NCBI GenBank assembly: GCA_963753725.1
Contig: CAVWDI010000023.1
Span: 1-64,000 of the forward strand
Reading direction: 5' to 3'
Length of the DNA: 64,000 nucleotides
Origin: CAVWDI01 sp963753725
GTDB lineage: Bacteria > Chloroflexota > Anaerolineae > Anaerolineales > UBA4823
The translations under genes were made by a program, and so were the position numbers. Below are positions 8,625-17,580 of this stretch, one piece after another. Each line of letters starts with the position of its first letter. Position 1 is the stretch's first letter. The notes beneath the pieces are model-generated. The model worked only from the letters and a program-made list of their open reading frames with translations. It was not told the DNA's origin and did not search any database.

Positions 8625-9249
8625 CTACAAACAGATCACATGCACCTCACCCGGGCCATGTACCCCAATGGTGAGGGTCATCTCGATATCCGCAGTGCGC
8701 GAGGGACCGCTGATCAGCGAAACATAAGCTGCCTCTCGCACCTCCTGAAGCGCGAGAACCTGCGGGAGAGTTCCGTAGATATCCTCTTTCCGCAGGATTG
8801 CAATATGCACTTCAGGCAGTAAAGAACTGGTTTGCGGGCGCCCTGCACCGCTCGCCAGCAGCAGCGTGCCGCTCTCTGCCACCGCCGCATCCACACCGGT
8901 CAATCCCGCTCTGATATCCGGGTGCGGTGCGCTCTGAACTACTATCCCCGCTGACCTCAGCCCATCCAGCAAGCCCGCCGGAAATTCGCTCCCATCCCAC
9001 ACTTGCAGTCTTTCAATGTGCCTCTCTTTGAGGATTGAAGACACTTTTCCAGGCAACTTCATTCTCTTTACACATGCTGAAAGAACCTTGCAGTGCCTCA
9101 AGTTCTTCTGCGAAACGCTGGATCAAATCTTCAGTTGGAACAAAAGAATGTGGTGATTGCTGCCCGATAGAAATGCTGTCCGCATCGTCCCTTTTATCTA
9201 CGGACCGGACTGCAACTGTCTCTACCCCATTTCCGCCCGGCAGATCACC
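8625..9249 (-). CDS. lutC: LutC-like LUD domain, fused behind LutB (frameshifted)
   Basis: LUD-domain subunit of the LutABC iron-sulphur lactate oxidation system. Visible family segments are FAEELEALQG, VWDGSEFPAG, ESGTLLLASG, LLPEVHIA, GPSRTADIE and the end GVHGPGEVHVICL. A one-base indel in the AAAA run at 9045-9048 separates the N-terminal part (ending EVAWK) from the rest (VSSILKERHIERLQVWD). Upstream the same frame runs directly into the LutB C-terminus with no clear separate start, so LutC appears to be the C-terminal half of a LutB-LutC polypeptide. Confidence 0.85.
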
Positions 9250-10696
9250 TTTTTGATGGTACACATCTCGGAATGGTTTTGGAGCCGGCCGGGGAAAATC
9301 GCGCCCGTAACCCCAGCCGGTTATCCCGGGCAGCCGCATCCATTCAGACCTGGGAAATACCAATCCCGCGGCAAGTCCTGCCAATCGCTGAACCGCAGCA
9401 AACCGTGTGGGAGAAACCGCTGCCCATGTGTAAAGGCGTAGACCTAAATTTAGACCCCAGGGGACTTTTTGAGGTCTGTTAAGGCTGATAACTTCATCTG
9501 ATTCGGTGTCGATTTAAATCTATCTCACCCGCCCGCACTTTTAGCAGCAGTTTTGGCAGATCGATATCCACAGGACAGGCCTCTTTACAGGCGCCGCATA
9601 AACTGGAAGCGCGCGCCAGGTGACTGAATTGCGCGGCTCCGAGCAAACCCGGTGACACGACTGAACCGATCGGTCCGGGATAAGTTGTGACCCGGCCTTT
9701 ATCGCTCACATATGCATGCCCGCCGATTTCACGGAAGACCGGGCACACGTTCAGACAGGCGCCGCAGCGAATACAGTATAAGGATTCCCGTAAAGGTGAA
9801 TTGCGCACCCGAGAACGTCCATTGTCCACCAACACCAGATGGCGTTCTTCAGAGCCATCCGGCTCGCCGTTTTTGCGCGGCCCATTGATAATACTTGTGT
9901 AAACGGTCATCTTCTGTCCGGTAGCCGAGCGCGGCAGCAGGTACAGCATCAGCGCCAGATCATCGAACGTCGGCACCAATCGTTCGATGCCCATCAAAGC
10001 GATATGAACCCGCGGTAGGGTGGTGACCATGCGTCCATTGCCTTCGTTCGTAACCATACATAACGATCCGCTCTGCGCCACACCAAAATTTACTCCGGAG
10101 ATCCCGATATCAGCCTCCAGAAAGGTCCCCCGCAGTTCTTCCCTGGCCGCTGCTGTGAGTTCGGAAATATCCTCCGTATAAGGAATATTCAGCTTATCCT
10201 GGAAGATATCCGCAACCTGCCCTCGCCGCAAATGGACCGCAGGAGTGATGATATGGGAGGGCGGTTCCCCCAGCAGTTGGATAATATATTCACCCAAGTC
10301 TGTCTCCACGACATTAACCCCTGCCTTTTCCAGCGCCGGGTTGAGGTGGATTTCCTCGCTGACCATCGACTTGGATTTTGCGACGGTGCTGGCAGAATTT
10401 GAACCGGTAATGTCCAGCACAATCTGCACGGCGTCCTGCGCGCTTTGAGCGCGGTGAATGATAAATCCGTTACCCTGCGCCCGGTCAATAAACTGCTCCA
10501 GGTATACCTCATGGTTGTCAATTACTTCAGTTCTTACCGCATGTGCTCTGCGGCGCATGACCTGCAGGTCTTCGGGCAGGGATTTGTATGCGCTTTCGAA
10601 AGCGCTTATACGCCGCTCGGCATTGCCGTCCAGAGCAGACTGCAAGTTCTCATTGGCTAACGCGTTCCTGATTTGTTTGCGGAATTGTGATGGCAT
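9250..10696 (-). CDS. lutB: LutB-like iron-sulphur lactate utilisation protein (frameshifted, fused to LutC)
   Basis: Iron-sulphur subunit for oxidising L-lactate to pyruvate. The first 400 residues carry the LUD region (ITPAVHLRRGQ, AQSGSLCMVTNEGNGRM, VHIALMGIERLVP) and two [4Fe-4S] motifs, CIRCGACLNVCPVFRE and CGACKEACPVDIDLP. The frame stops at 9494 after GEIDLNRHRIR, but the next frame continues from SDEVISLNRP through LYTWAAVSPTRFAAV, GWGYGRDFP and the characteristic C-terminal KPFRDVY. An indel near 9500-9525 is therefore likely. Follows lutA with a 33-base gap. Confidence 0.9.
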
Positions 10697-10729
10697 GGGC
10701 GTCTATAAGCGTAGGGGATAGAAAGTTTA

Positions 10730-11476
10730 TTAAGCAGCTTCCGGTTGTACTCGATTAGCCAGCAGTTCGGCAATGTGTACAACTCGTTGTGGTTGGCCGC
10801 GCCGCTGCAGTCCGCCATTAATATGGGTCATGCAGCCCGCGTCGCTTGAAACAACCAGAGCTGATCCACTCTTTTCAATATTCTTAATTTTTAAATCCAG
10901 CATCGCGTTGGAGATTTCGGGATGTTCTACGGAGAACACGCCGCCGAATCCGCAGCATTCACGACTATGGGGCAGTTCCACAAACTGCGCCCCTTTTACA
11001 TTTGAGAGTAGTTGGCGGGGTTGGCGGTGGACTCCCAGATCACGCAGCAGGTGGCAGGAAGAATGATATGTGAACGTGCCGTTAAAATGCGCCCCGACAT
11101 CTGAGACGCCCAGGTAATCCACAATGTATTCGGTCAGCTCAAACGTCCTGTCCGCCATCGATTTTGCCCGTTGATACCAATCCTTATCGCCCTTAAATAA
11201 CTCGAGATACCCGTGCCGCACCATCGCCGTGCATGAACCGGAAGGCACAACGATGGGACCCGTCGTTTTTTCAAATACCTCGATTGTGTGCTGCGCAACA
11301 GGACGCGATTGGGCCCGCATTCCCGCGTTAAACGCTGGCTGACCGCAGCATGTCTGCCGGGTTGGAAACGCCGTACTTACACCCAGGCTCTCCAGCAGGA
11401 GCACTACCGACTCTCCAATCTCCGGGTAGAGCGTGTCTACGATACAGGTTATGAACAGTTGTGCGCTTTCTTTCAT
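10730..11476 (-). CDS. lutA: LutA, cysteine-rich lactate oxidation subunit
   Basis: 248 residues with the two cysteine-rich CCG motifs of LutA/GlpC/HdrB-type proteins: TCCGQPAFNAG (about 42-52) and SSCHLLRDLG with RECCGFGGVFS (about 139-180). It is the first gene of a minus-strand lut operon with the LutB-LutC fusion and would form the cytosolic complex that turns lactate to pyruvate. The start ATG at 11476 gives a family-like N-terminus (LFITCIVDTLYPEIG). Confidence 0.94.
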   Translation of the reverse strand: MKESAQLFITCIVDTLYPEIGESVVLLLESLGVSTAFPTRQTCCGQPAFNAGMRAQSRPVAQHTIEVFEKTTGPIVVPSGSCTAMVRHGYLELFKGDKDWYQRAKSMADRTFELTEYIVDYLGVSDVGAHFNGTFTYHSSCHLLRDLGVHRQPRQLLSNVKGAQFVELPHSRECCGFGGVFSVEHPEISNAMLDLKIKNIEKSGSALVVSSDAGCMTHINGGLQRRGQPQRVVHIAELLANRVQPEAA

Positions 11477-11656
11477 ACGGGCACTATTTTATCTTCACTT
11501 CAAGCGCACGACAAGCGTAGGATAAGATTAAGAACAGCTCGATTTGACCTTCAAAATCGATCGATTATGGTATCATTCAGGTTTGCACAATTCAGGTTCG
11601 AAGGCAATAATTGTACATAATCTTATACCTGAAGGTAGGTTTTTAATTACAAAAAT

Positions 11657-13828
11657 ATGTCAATAAACCAAGCTCAAATCCCTAATCATTTCAGTCTTCC
11701 TCGCCGCATAAACCGCCTGGGCGAGCTCGCCTACAATTTATGGTGGACCTGGAATCCTGACGCCCAACGACTGTTTTTACGCATCGATAGGGAGTTATGG
11801 GAAAGGACCAATCACAATCCGATCCTGTTTCTTCGTAAGGTCGAACGGTCAAGTTTGAATGCGGTTACCAATAACCGTTATTACATGGATTTTTACGATC
11901 GCAATATGCGCGAATTCGACCAGTACATGAACCCGGAAAGTACCTGGTTCTCACAAAACTATCAGGAGCTTGAAGGCAGCCAGATCGCCTATTTCTCCAT
12001 GGAGTTCGGACTGCACGAGACCCTGCCCATTTATGCTGGCGGTCTGGGTATACTCTCCGGCGACCATACTAAAGAAGCCAGCGATTTGGGGCTGCCGTTT
12101 GTGGCTATTGGTTTTTTCTACACCGAAGGTTATTTCACCCAACACATCTCCGAAGACGGCTGGCAGGAAGCCCGCTATACAGTGCATCCGTTTGAAGATC
12201 TGCCTGTAATACCAGTTTTATTGGAATCGGGCGAACCGCTCACCATTTCGGTAGAACTCCCGGGCCGGAAAGTTTATGCACGCTTGTGGGAAATCCAGGT
12301 CGGGCGGGTACCTCTATATCTTTTGGATACCAATATTGACCGTAATTCCGCTGCCGACCGTACACTCACCGCCCGCCTGTACAGCAGCGTACCCGATATG
12401 CGCATCTCTCAGGAGATATTGTTGGGCATAGGTGGCGTCAGGGCTTTACGGTTGATGGGATATGACCCTAAAGTCTGGCATATGAACGAAGGTCATTCAG
12501 CGTTCTTGATATTAGAAAGAATGCGGGAATTTATTGAATCCGGTCACACTTTCGAGGAAGCAGAAACGCTGGTCAAATCTAGGGATGTGTTCACAACCCA
12601 CACACCAGTCCCCGCAGGCAATGACGAGTTTCCACTGTGGTTGATCGACAAGTACTTCCCTCATTTCTGGTCCGAATTAGGTCTGGACAGGGACCAATTT
12701 ATCGGTCTGGCCCAACATACAGTCAGTTGGGGTGAGACATTCAGTATGCCTGCGCTGGCGCTGCGTTTTTCCGAACGCAAGAATGCGGTATCTGAGCTTC
12801 ACGGTCAGGTTGCACGGAAAATGTGGCAGTACCTGTGGCCAGAACTTAAACCCGAAGACATACCGATAACGCACATAACCAACGGCATTCACACCGGCAC
12901 CTGGTTGGCGCGCCGTTTGCGGCACCTTTTTGATCGCTACCTGGGCGGCGACTGGATGGAGAACATAGACGATCCCGATGTTTGGGAATTAGTGAAAAAC
13001 ATTCCTGACGATCAGCTTTGGACTGTCAGGAGACATCTGAAACGTAAGCTTGTGGCATATATGCGCGAAAGAGCCCGCCAGCATTGGATGCAGAATGGAT
13101 GGCACCCCGTGCAGGTGGTCGCCTCCGGTGTCCTGCTCGATCCATATACATTGACGATCGGTTTCGCACGCCGGTTTGCGCCATATAAACGCGCCAACCT
13201 GATTTTAAGCGACCTCGAGCGTTTGTTAAATTTGATAAATCATCCGGAGATGCCGGTCCAGATTATTTTCGCCGGAAAATCTCATCCCGATCATGAAGAC
13301 GGGAAGCTGCTCATCCAGGAGGTATACCGGGCTGTAAAACAACCCCAAAGCGGCGGCCGTCTGGTTTTCCTCGAAGATTACGATATGAACCTGGCTCGTT
13401 ATATGATCCAGGGCGTCGATGTTTGGTTGAATACGCCTCGTCGTCCTAACGAGGCTTCTGGAACATCAGGTCAAAAAGCGGCCCTGAATGGGGTGCTAAA
13501 CTTTTCTGTTTTGGACGGTTGGTGGCGGGAGGGATATAATGGGCACAACGGATGGTCGATCGGAAAAGATAATGATTATAGTGATCCTGAATTACAGGAC
13601 AAAGCGGATGCAAACAGTCTTTACGATACGCTTGAAAACGAGATCATCCCCTTGTATTACCGCATTCGCTCTTCGGACGGACTGCCAGCCGATTGGATAA
13701 CCATCATAAAGGAATTTATCCGCACACTGGCGCCGCAGTTCAGCACTCGCCGGATGTTGAATGAGTACATGCAGGGACTTTATCTGCCCGCCATGCGGGA
13801 AATTGAATTACCCGAAGAAACACGCTGA
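11657..13828 (+). CDS. glgP: Alpha-glucan (glycogen/maltodextrin) phosphorylase, GT35
   Basis: Releases glucose-1-phosphate from glycogen or maltodextrins. The 723-residue length matches the short bacterial and archaeal form. Segments include YFSMEFGLHETLPIYAGGLG (about 111-130), HMNEGHSAF, the variable but recognisable TNGIHTGTW, FAGKSHP, and the PLP-site region EASGTSGQKAALNG, where family members usually have GTSGMKAALNG. It is divergent from lutA across a 180-base gap with a TATCAT (11571-11576) but no convincing -35. Confidence 0.94.
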   Translation: MSINQAQIPNHFSLPRRINRLGELAYNLWWTWNPDAQRLFLRIDRELWERTNHNPILFLRKVERSSLNAVTNNRYYMDFYDRNMREFDQYMNPESTWFSQNYQELEGSQIAYFSMEFGLHETLPIYAGGLGILSGDHTKEASDLGLPFVAIGFFYTEGYFTQHISEDGWQEARYTVHPFEDLPVIPVLLESGEPLTISVELPGRKVYARLWEIQVGRVPLYLLDTNIDRNSAADRTLTARLYSSVPDMRISQEILLGIGGVRALRLMGYDPKVWHMNEGHSAFLILERMREFIESGHTFEEAETLVKSRDVFTTHTPVPAGNDEFPLWLIDKYFPHFWSELGLDRDQFIGLAQHTVSWGETFSMPALALRFSERKNAVSELHGQVARKMWQYLWPELKPEDIPITHITNGIHTGTWLARRLRHLFDRYLGGDWMENIDDPDVWELVKNIPDDQLWTVRRHLKRKLVAYMRERARQHWMQNGWHPVQVVASGVLLDPYTLTIGFARRFAPYKRANLILSDLERLLNLINHPEMPVQIIFAGKSHPDHEDGKLLIQEVYRAVKQPQSGGRLVFLEDYDMNLARYMIQGVDVWLNTPRRPNEASGTSGQKAALNGVLNFSVLDGWWREGYNGHNGWSIGKDNDYSDPELQDKADANSLYDTLENEIIPLYYRIRSSDGLPADWITIIKEFIRTLAPQFSTRRMLNEYMQGLYLPAMREIELPEETR

Positions 13829-13833
13829 ACGCA

Positions 13834-14364
13834 ATGGTTGAGATTTTAACTTCCCCTCAGGCTTGGCTTGGCGCAGGCTTGATTTTTGTGCTGCGTGTTG
13901 TAGAAATGAGCCTGGACACCGTCCGGGTTTTAATGGTCATGCGCAATCGCAAAGGGCTGGCCTGGATATTGGGTTTCTTCCAGGCAGGGTTGTTCATTTT
14001 TGCAATCGGTTTTGTGCTTTCAGATTTAGAAAACCCAATTAGAATTCTGGGCTACGCGGCCGGTTTCGCGACCGGCACGGTTGTCGGTATGTTTATCGAG
14101 GAACGGCTGGCTATCGGACATATCCAAGTGAATATTGTCAGTCCCACTTTTGGGAACGCGGTCGCCGAAGAAATGCGCGCCGAAGGGTATGCATTGACAG
14201 AAATCCCGGCTCGCGGAAAAGACGGTATGGTCACCATGCTGTCCTGCAGCGTGCGTCGCAAGAATGTCTACAAAGTCCGCCGGATCGTAAATCGCATTGA
14301 CCCGACTGCTTTCATAACCGCCGAAGATATTCAGCCTGTCAGGCGAGGTTTCTATCGCGCCTGA
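13834..14364 (+). CDS. UPF0316 membrane protein (DUF5698-DUF2179), copy 1
   Basis: 176 residues: three hydrophobic helices at the N-terminus (about 8-30, 44-65, 72-92) followed by a cytosolic DUF2179-like domain (about 95-170) with ARGKDGMVTML and the ending PVRRGFYRA. Family function is unknown; the DUF2179 fold suggests ligand sensing. It begins 5 bases after the phosphorylase stop and is followed by a paralogue, suggesting that the pair forms a heteromer. Confidence 0.85.
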   Translation: MVEILTSPQAWLGAGLIFVLRVVEMSLDTVRVLMVMRNRKGLAWILGFFQAGLFIFAIGFVLSDLENPIRILGYAAGFATGTVVGMFIEERLAIGHIQVNIVSPTFGNAVAEEMRAEGYALTEIPARGKDGMVTMLSCSVRRKNVYKVRRIVNRIDPTAFITAEDIQPVRRGFYRA

Positions 14365-14378
14365 GGCTCACTACCCTT

Positions 14379-14891
14379 ATGCTCATAATCCTACAATTTG
14401 CTCTGCTGATCTTCGCTTTGCGAGTGGTGGACTTAACCCTGGCCACCATGCGTTTATTGATGATTACCAGAGGACGAAAAGCGCTGGCCTGGATCTTTTC
14501 ATTCGTAAAATCAATGCTCTATCTATTTATCCTCCAATTGGTTCTGCAAAGTATTGACGATCCGCTGACAATCATCGCATACGCGACCGGTTTTGCAACC
14601 GGAATGGTATTGGGCATGTGGCTCGAAGAACGCATTGCCCTGGGTTTTACCCACTTGCGAATCATCAGTCCTAAAAGAGGCGCAGAGCTCACTGAACTGC
14701 TCCGGGAAGAAGGATATGCAGTTACTGAAATAGCATCCCAGGGTAAGGATGGCATGGTCGCTCTGCTGGATTGTAATGTGCGCCGCAGAAAGACCGCAGA
14801 AGTAGTCCAAACCATATCCAATATTGATCCTGAATCCTTCATTACCTCAAGCGCGGTACGCTCTGCCCAGCGCGGTTTCTTCCGAAAGTAA
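14379..14891 (+). CDS. UPF0316 membrane protein (DUF5698-DUF2179), copy 2
   Basis: 170 residues, homologous along its whole length to the preceding gene: shared YATGFATGMVLGMWLEERIALG, EGYAVTEIASQGKDGMVALL and C-terminal RGFFRK. Three N-terminal helices and a soluble tail. The tandem arose by duplication. It ends 155 bases before cydA, from which it is probably separated transcriptionally. Confidence 0.85.
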   Translation: MLIILQFALLIFALRVVDLTLATMRLLMITRGRKALAWIFSFVKSMLYLFILQLVLQSIDDPLTIIAYATGFATGMVLGMWLEERIALGFTHLRIISPKRGAELTELLREEGYAVTEIASQGKDGMVALLDCNVRRRKTAEVVQTISNIDPESFITSSAVRSAQRGFFRK

Positions 14892-15046
14892 TCCGGGTAA
14901 TTGATCGCTTTTTATTAACTTCATTTTCCCAAACCATCCAAGAATTTTGATAGTGATACATGTCACAATGAAGATATAATAAAGAATATTTGATCCAGAT
15001 TTATAAATCTATTAATATTCTGGTTTTTTCCTCAAGGAGGCTGAAT

Positions 15047-16442
15047 ATGGATCCGCTGCTGCTCTCCCGTCTGCAATTCGGAATTACGACGGTTTACCAC
15101 TTTTTCTTCGTCCCACTTACCATCGGTTTGTCATTAATGGTGGCATTAATGGAGACGATATACGTGCGTTCCGGCAACCCGCTTTATAAACGCATGACAA
15201 AATTTTGGGGGAAACTATTCATAATCAACTTCGCTATGGGAGTTGTAACCGGCATTGTCCAGGAGTTCCAGTTCGGGATGAACTGGTCGGAATATTCGCG
15301 TTTTGTGGGCGATATTTTCGGCGCGCCGCTGGCGATTGAAGCCCTGCTGGCTTTCTTCGTCGAATTGGTCTTTATCGGCGTTTGGATCTTCGGCTGGGAT
15401 AAGCTCTCAAAAGGTCTGCATGCGGCTGCGATCTGGCTGGTCGCGATCGCTTCCACGATTTCAGCCTATTGGATCCTGGTCGCTAATTCGTTCATGCAGC
15501 AGCCGGTGGGCTATTCGATTGAAGGCGGGCGGGCTGTGATGACGGATTTCTTCGCCCTGATCTCTAATCCAAACGTATGGGTCCAATTTCCCCATACCGT
15601 TACGGCCGCTTTTGTCACATCGGCGTTCTTTGTTTTGGGGATCAGCGCCTACCACCTTCTGCGAAATAGTAACACCGAATTATTCAAACGCTCGTTTCAG
15701 ATCGCAGCCATCATTGGCAGCATGGCGGTCATTGTATTGGGTCTCAATGGACACAGCCAGGGGCAGCACATGATCGAATCGCAGCCCATGAAAATGGCTG
15801 CTGCGGAAGCGCTTTGGAACACCGAATCGCCGGCTTCTTTTTCTGTCTTGACGATTGGCGATCTCGAACAGCGCAGCGAGGTTTTCTCCATAAGGATTCC
15901 GGGCCTATTATGTTTATTGTCGTACAATAATTTAGACTGCGAAATCCAGGGTATCTACGATCTGCAGGCTCAATATGAGGCTGCATTCGGTCCCGGAGAC
16001 TACATCCCGCCTGTAGGTGTCGTATATTGGGCATTCCGCATTATGGTCGGCGCTGGAACCCTTTTAATCGGCCTGGCGCTGTACGCTGCTCTTTATGGTG
16101 ATAGGTGAAACGCTGGAAAATCGAGGCCTGTCCCTCAAAATATACCTCTGGGCTATGGCGCTGCCTTTTCTTGCTAACTCTTTCGGTTGGATCCTGGCGG
16201 AAATGGGCCGGATGCCGTGGATCGTATACACGCTGATGACTGTGGATAAAGGCTTATCCTTTACCGTCCCTCCAGTTCAAATGTTGATCACCCTTTTGGG
16301 TTTTACGCTGGTTTATGGTGCCCTTATCGTTGCCACAATTTATCTGATGGCAAAATACGCTAAGATTGTGCCGCCCGAGCAGGAGGGTAGTATCATCGAC
16401 AGCGACGAAGATACACCCACGCTCGTTCCGGCTTCGGATTAG
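15047..16442 (+). CDS. cydA: Cytochrome bd oxidase subunit I (frameshifted)
   Basis: Quinol-oxidising, oxygen-reducing subunit of the bd terminal oxidase in the cytoplasmic membrane. The start ATG at 15047 has a strong AAGGAGG. Hallmarks are RLQFGITTVYHFFFVPLTIG with the heme-ligand His, the GHSQGQHMIESQPMKMAAAE quinol-loop region, and EMGRMPWIV (the GRQPW signature of CydA). The frame breaks at about 16095-16108: the first part ends YAALYGDR at 16108, while ETLENRGLSLKIYLWAMALP continues in the next frame to 16442. The Q-loop is short, as in the CydA short-loop class. First gene of cydA-cydB-cydDC. Confidence 0.94.
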
Positions 16443-16454
16443 AGGAGAAGAAAA

Positions 16455-17486
16455 ATGGACCTCAATATTATCTGGTTTGTACTGATCGCAGTTCTTTATA
16501 TCGGCTTTTTCATCCTGGAAGGTTTTGATTTTGGTGTGGGCATTTTGATGCCCTTTCTGAGCAGAGATGACGATCCCGACCTGGTTGACAGGAAAAGGCG
16601 CTTGATGATAAATACTATCGGTCCGCATTGGGATGGGAACGAAGTTTGGCTGTTAACCGCCGGTGGGGCAACCTTCGCGGCTTTCCCGGAGTGGTATGCC
16701 ACATTGTTCAGCGGTTTTTATCTGGCTCTTTTCCTGGTCCTGCTGGCTCTGATTTATCGCGGTGTATCTTTTGAGTTTCGCAGTAAGGATTTAAACCCGA
16801 AATGGCGTAAGCTGTGGGATGTGGGCATATTTGTGGGCAGCCTGCTCCCCCCGCTTCTGATCGGTGTGGCTTTTGCAAACCTGGTGCGCGGCGTGCCTAT
16901 CGATGGGGATATGAACTATGTGGGCGGGTTCTTTAACCTGCTCAACCCCTATGCGCTGCTGGGCGGCATAACCACAGTGGTTGTGTGCGCCTTTTACGGC
17001 GCCATTTTCCTGAGCTTGAAGGTCAAAGGAGAATTGGAGGAAACAGCCAGAGCGGCTGCCCAAAAGATTTGGATCTTAGTAATCGTACTGCTGCTTGCTT
17101 TGCTGGCTGCCACATACTTCGCCACTGACATATTAGCCCACCTGGGTGTGAACTCCGGCATCGTTCCATTGGCTGGCATCGCTTCCATACTTTTAGCCGG
17201 TTACTTTGTGCGCAAGAAGATGAACGGTTGGGCATTTATCACCACTGCATTGACAGTCACTTTCACACTGGTCACAATGTTCCTGATCCTTTTCCCGCGT
17301 GTTATGGTTTCCAGCATCAAGCCAGAATTCAGCCTGACGATTTACAACGCATCTTCTACGCAATACACGCTCACCATAATGACCATCGTGGCGCTGATAT
17401 TCGTACCCATCGTCTTGCTTTACCAGGGTTGGAGCTACTGGGTTTTCCGCAAGCGGCTCACAATGGAATCTCACCTGGAATATTAG
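16455..17486 (+). CDS. cydB: Cytochrome bd oxidase subunit II
   Basis: 343-residue multi-helix membrane protein. MDLNIIWFVLIAVLYIGFF, FDFGVGILMPF, the NTIGPHWDGNEVWLLTAGGA segment and FPEWYAT are strongly conserved CydB features. It pairs with CydA to form the oxidase. GAGGAGAAG precedes the ATG; the gap to cydA is 12 bases. Confidence 0.96.
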   Translation: MDLNIIWFVLIAVLYIGFFILEGFDFGVGILMPFLSRDDDPDLVDRKRRLMINTIGPHWDGNEVWLLTAGGATFAAFPEWYATLFSGFYLALFLVLLALIYRGVSFEFRSKDLNPKWRKLWDVGIFVGSLLPPLLIGVAFANLVRGVPIDGDMNYVGGFFNLLNPYALLGGITTVVVCAFYGAIFLSLKVKGELEETARAAAQKIWILVIVLLLALLAATYFATDILAHLGVNSGIVPLAGIASILLAGYFVRKKMNGWAFITTALTVTFTLVTMFLILFPRVMVSSIKPEFSLTIYNASSTQYTLTIMTIVALIFVPIVLLYQGWSYWVFRKRLTMESHLEY

Positions 17487-17537
17487 GATTCCGCTTATTA
17501 CTATTGGAGGCTGCTCGCAGGTTCGGTCTCCATCTAC

Positions 17538-17577
17538 CCGCGATCGGTTAAAAAATGCCCGATCGCGGTAATTTTTA
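17538..17577 (+). terminator. Perfect 10-bp hairpin between cydB and cydDC
   Basis: CCGCGATCGG (17538-17547) and CCGATCGCGG (17559-17568) form a perfect stem around an 11-base loop rich in A, followed by TAATTTTTA. It ends three bases before the cydDC ATG, so it could attenuate transcription from cydAB into cydDC and may also hide the cydDC ribosome site; no strong Shine-Dalgarno is visible. Confidence 0.6.
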
Positions 17578-17580
17578 TCT

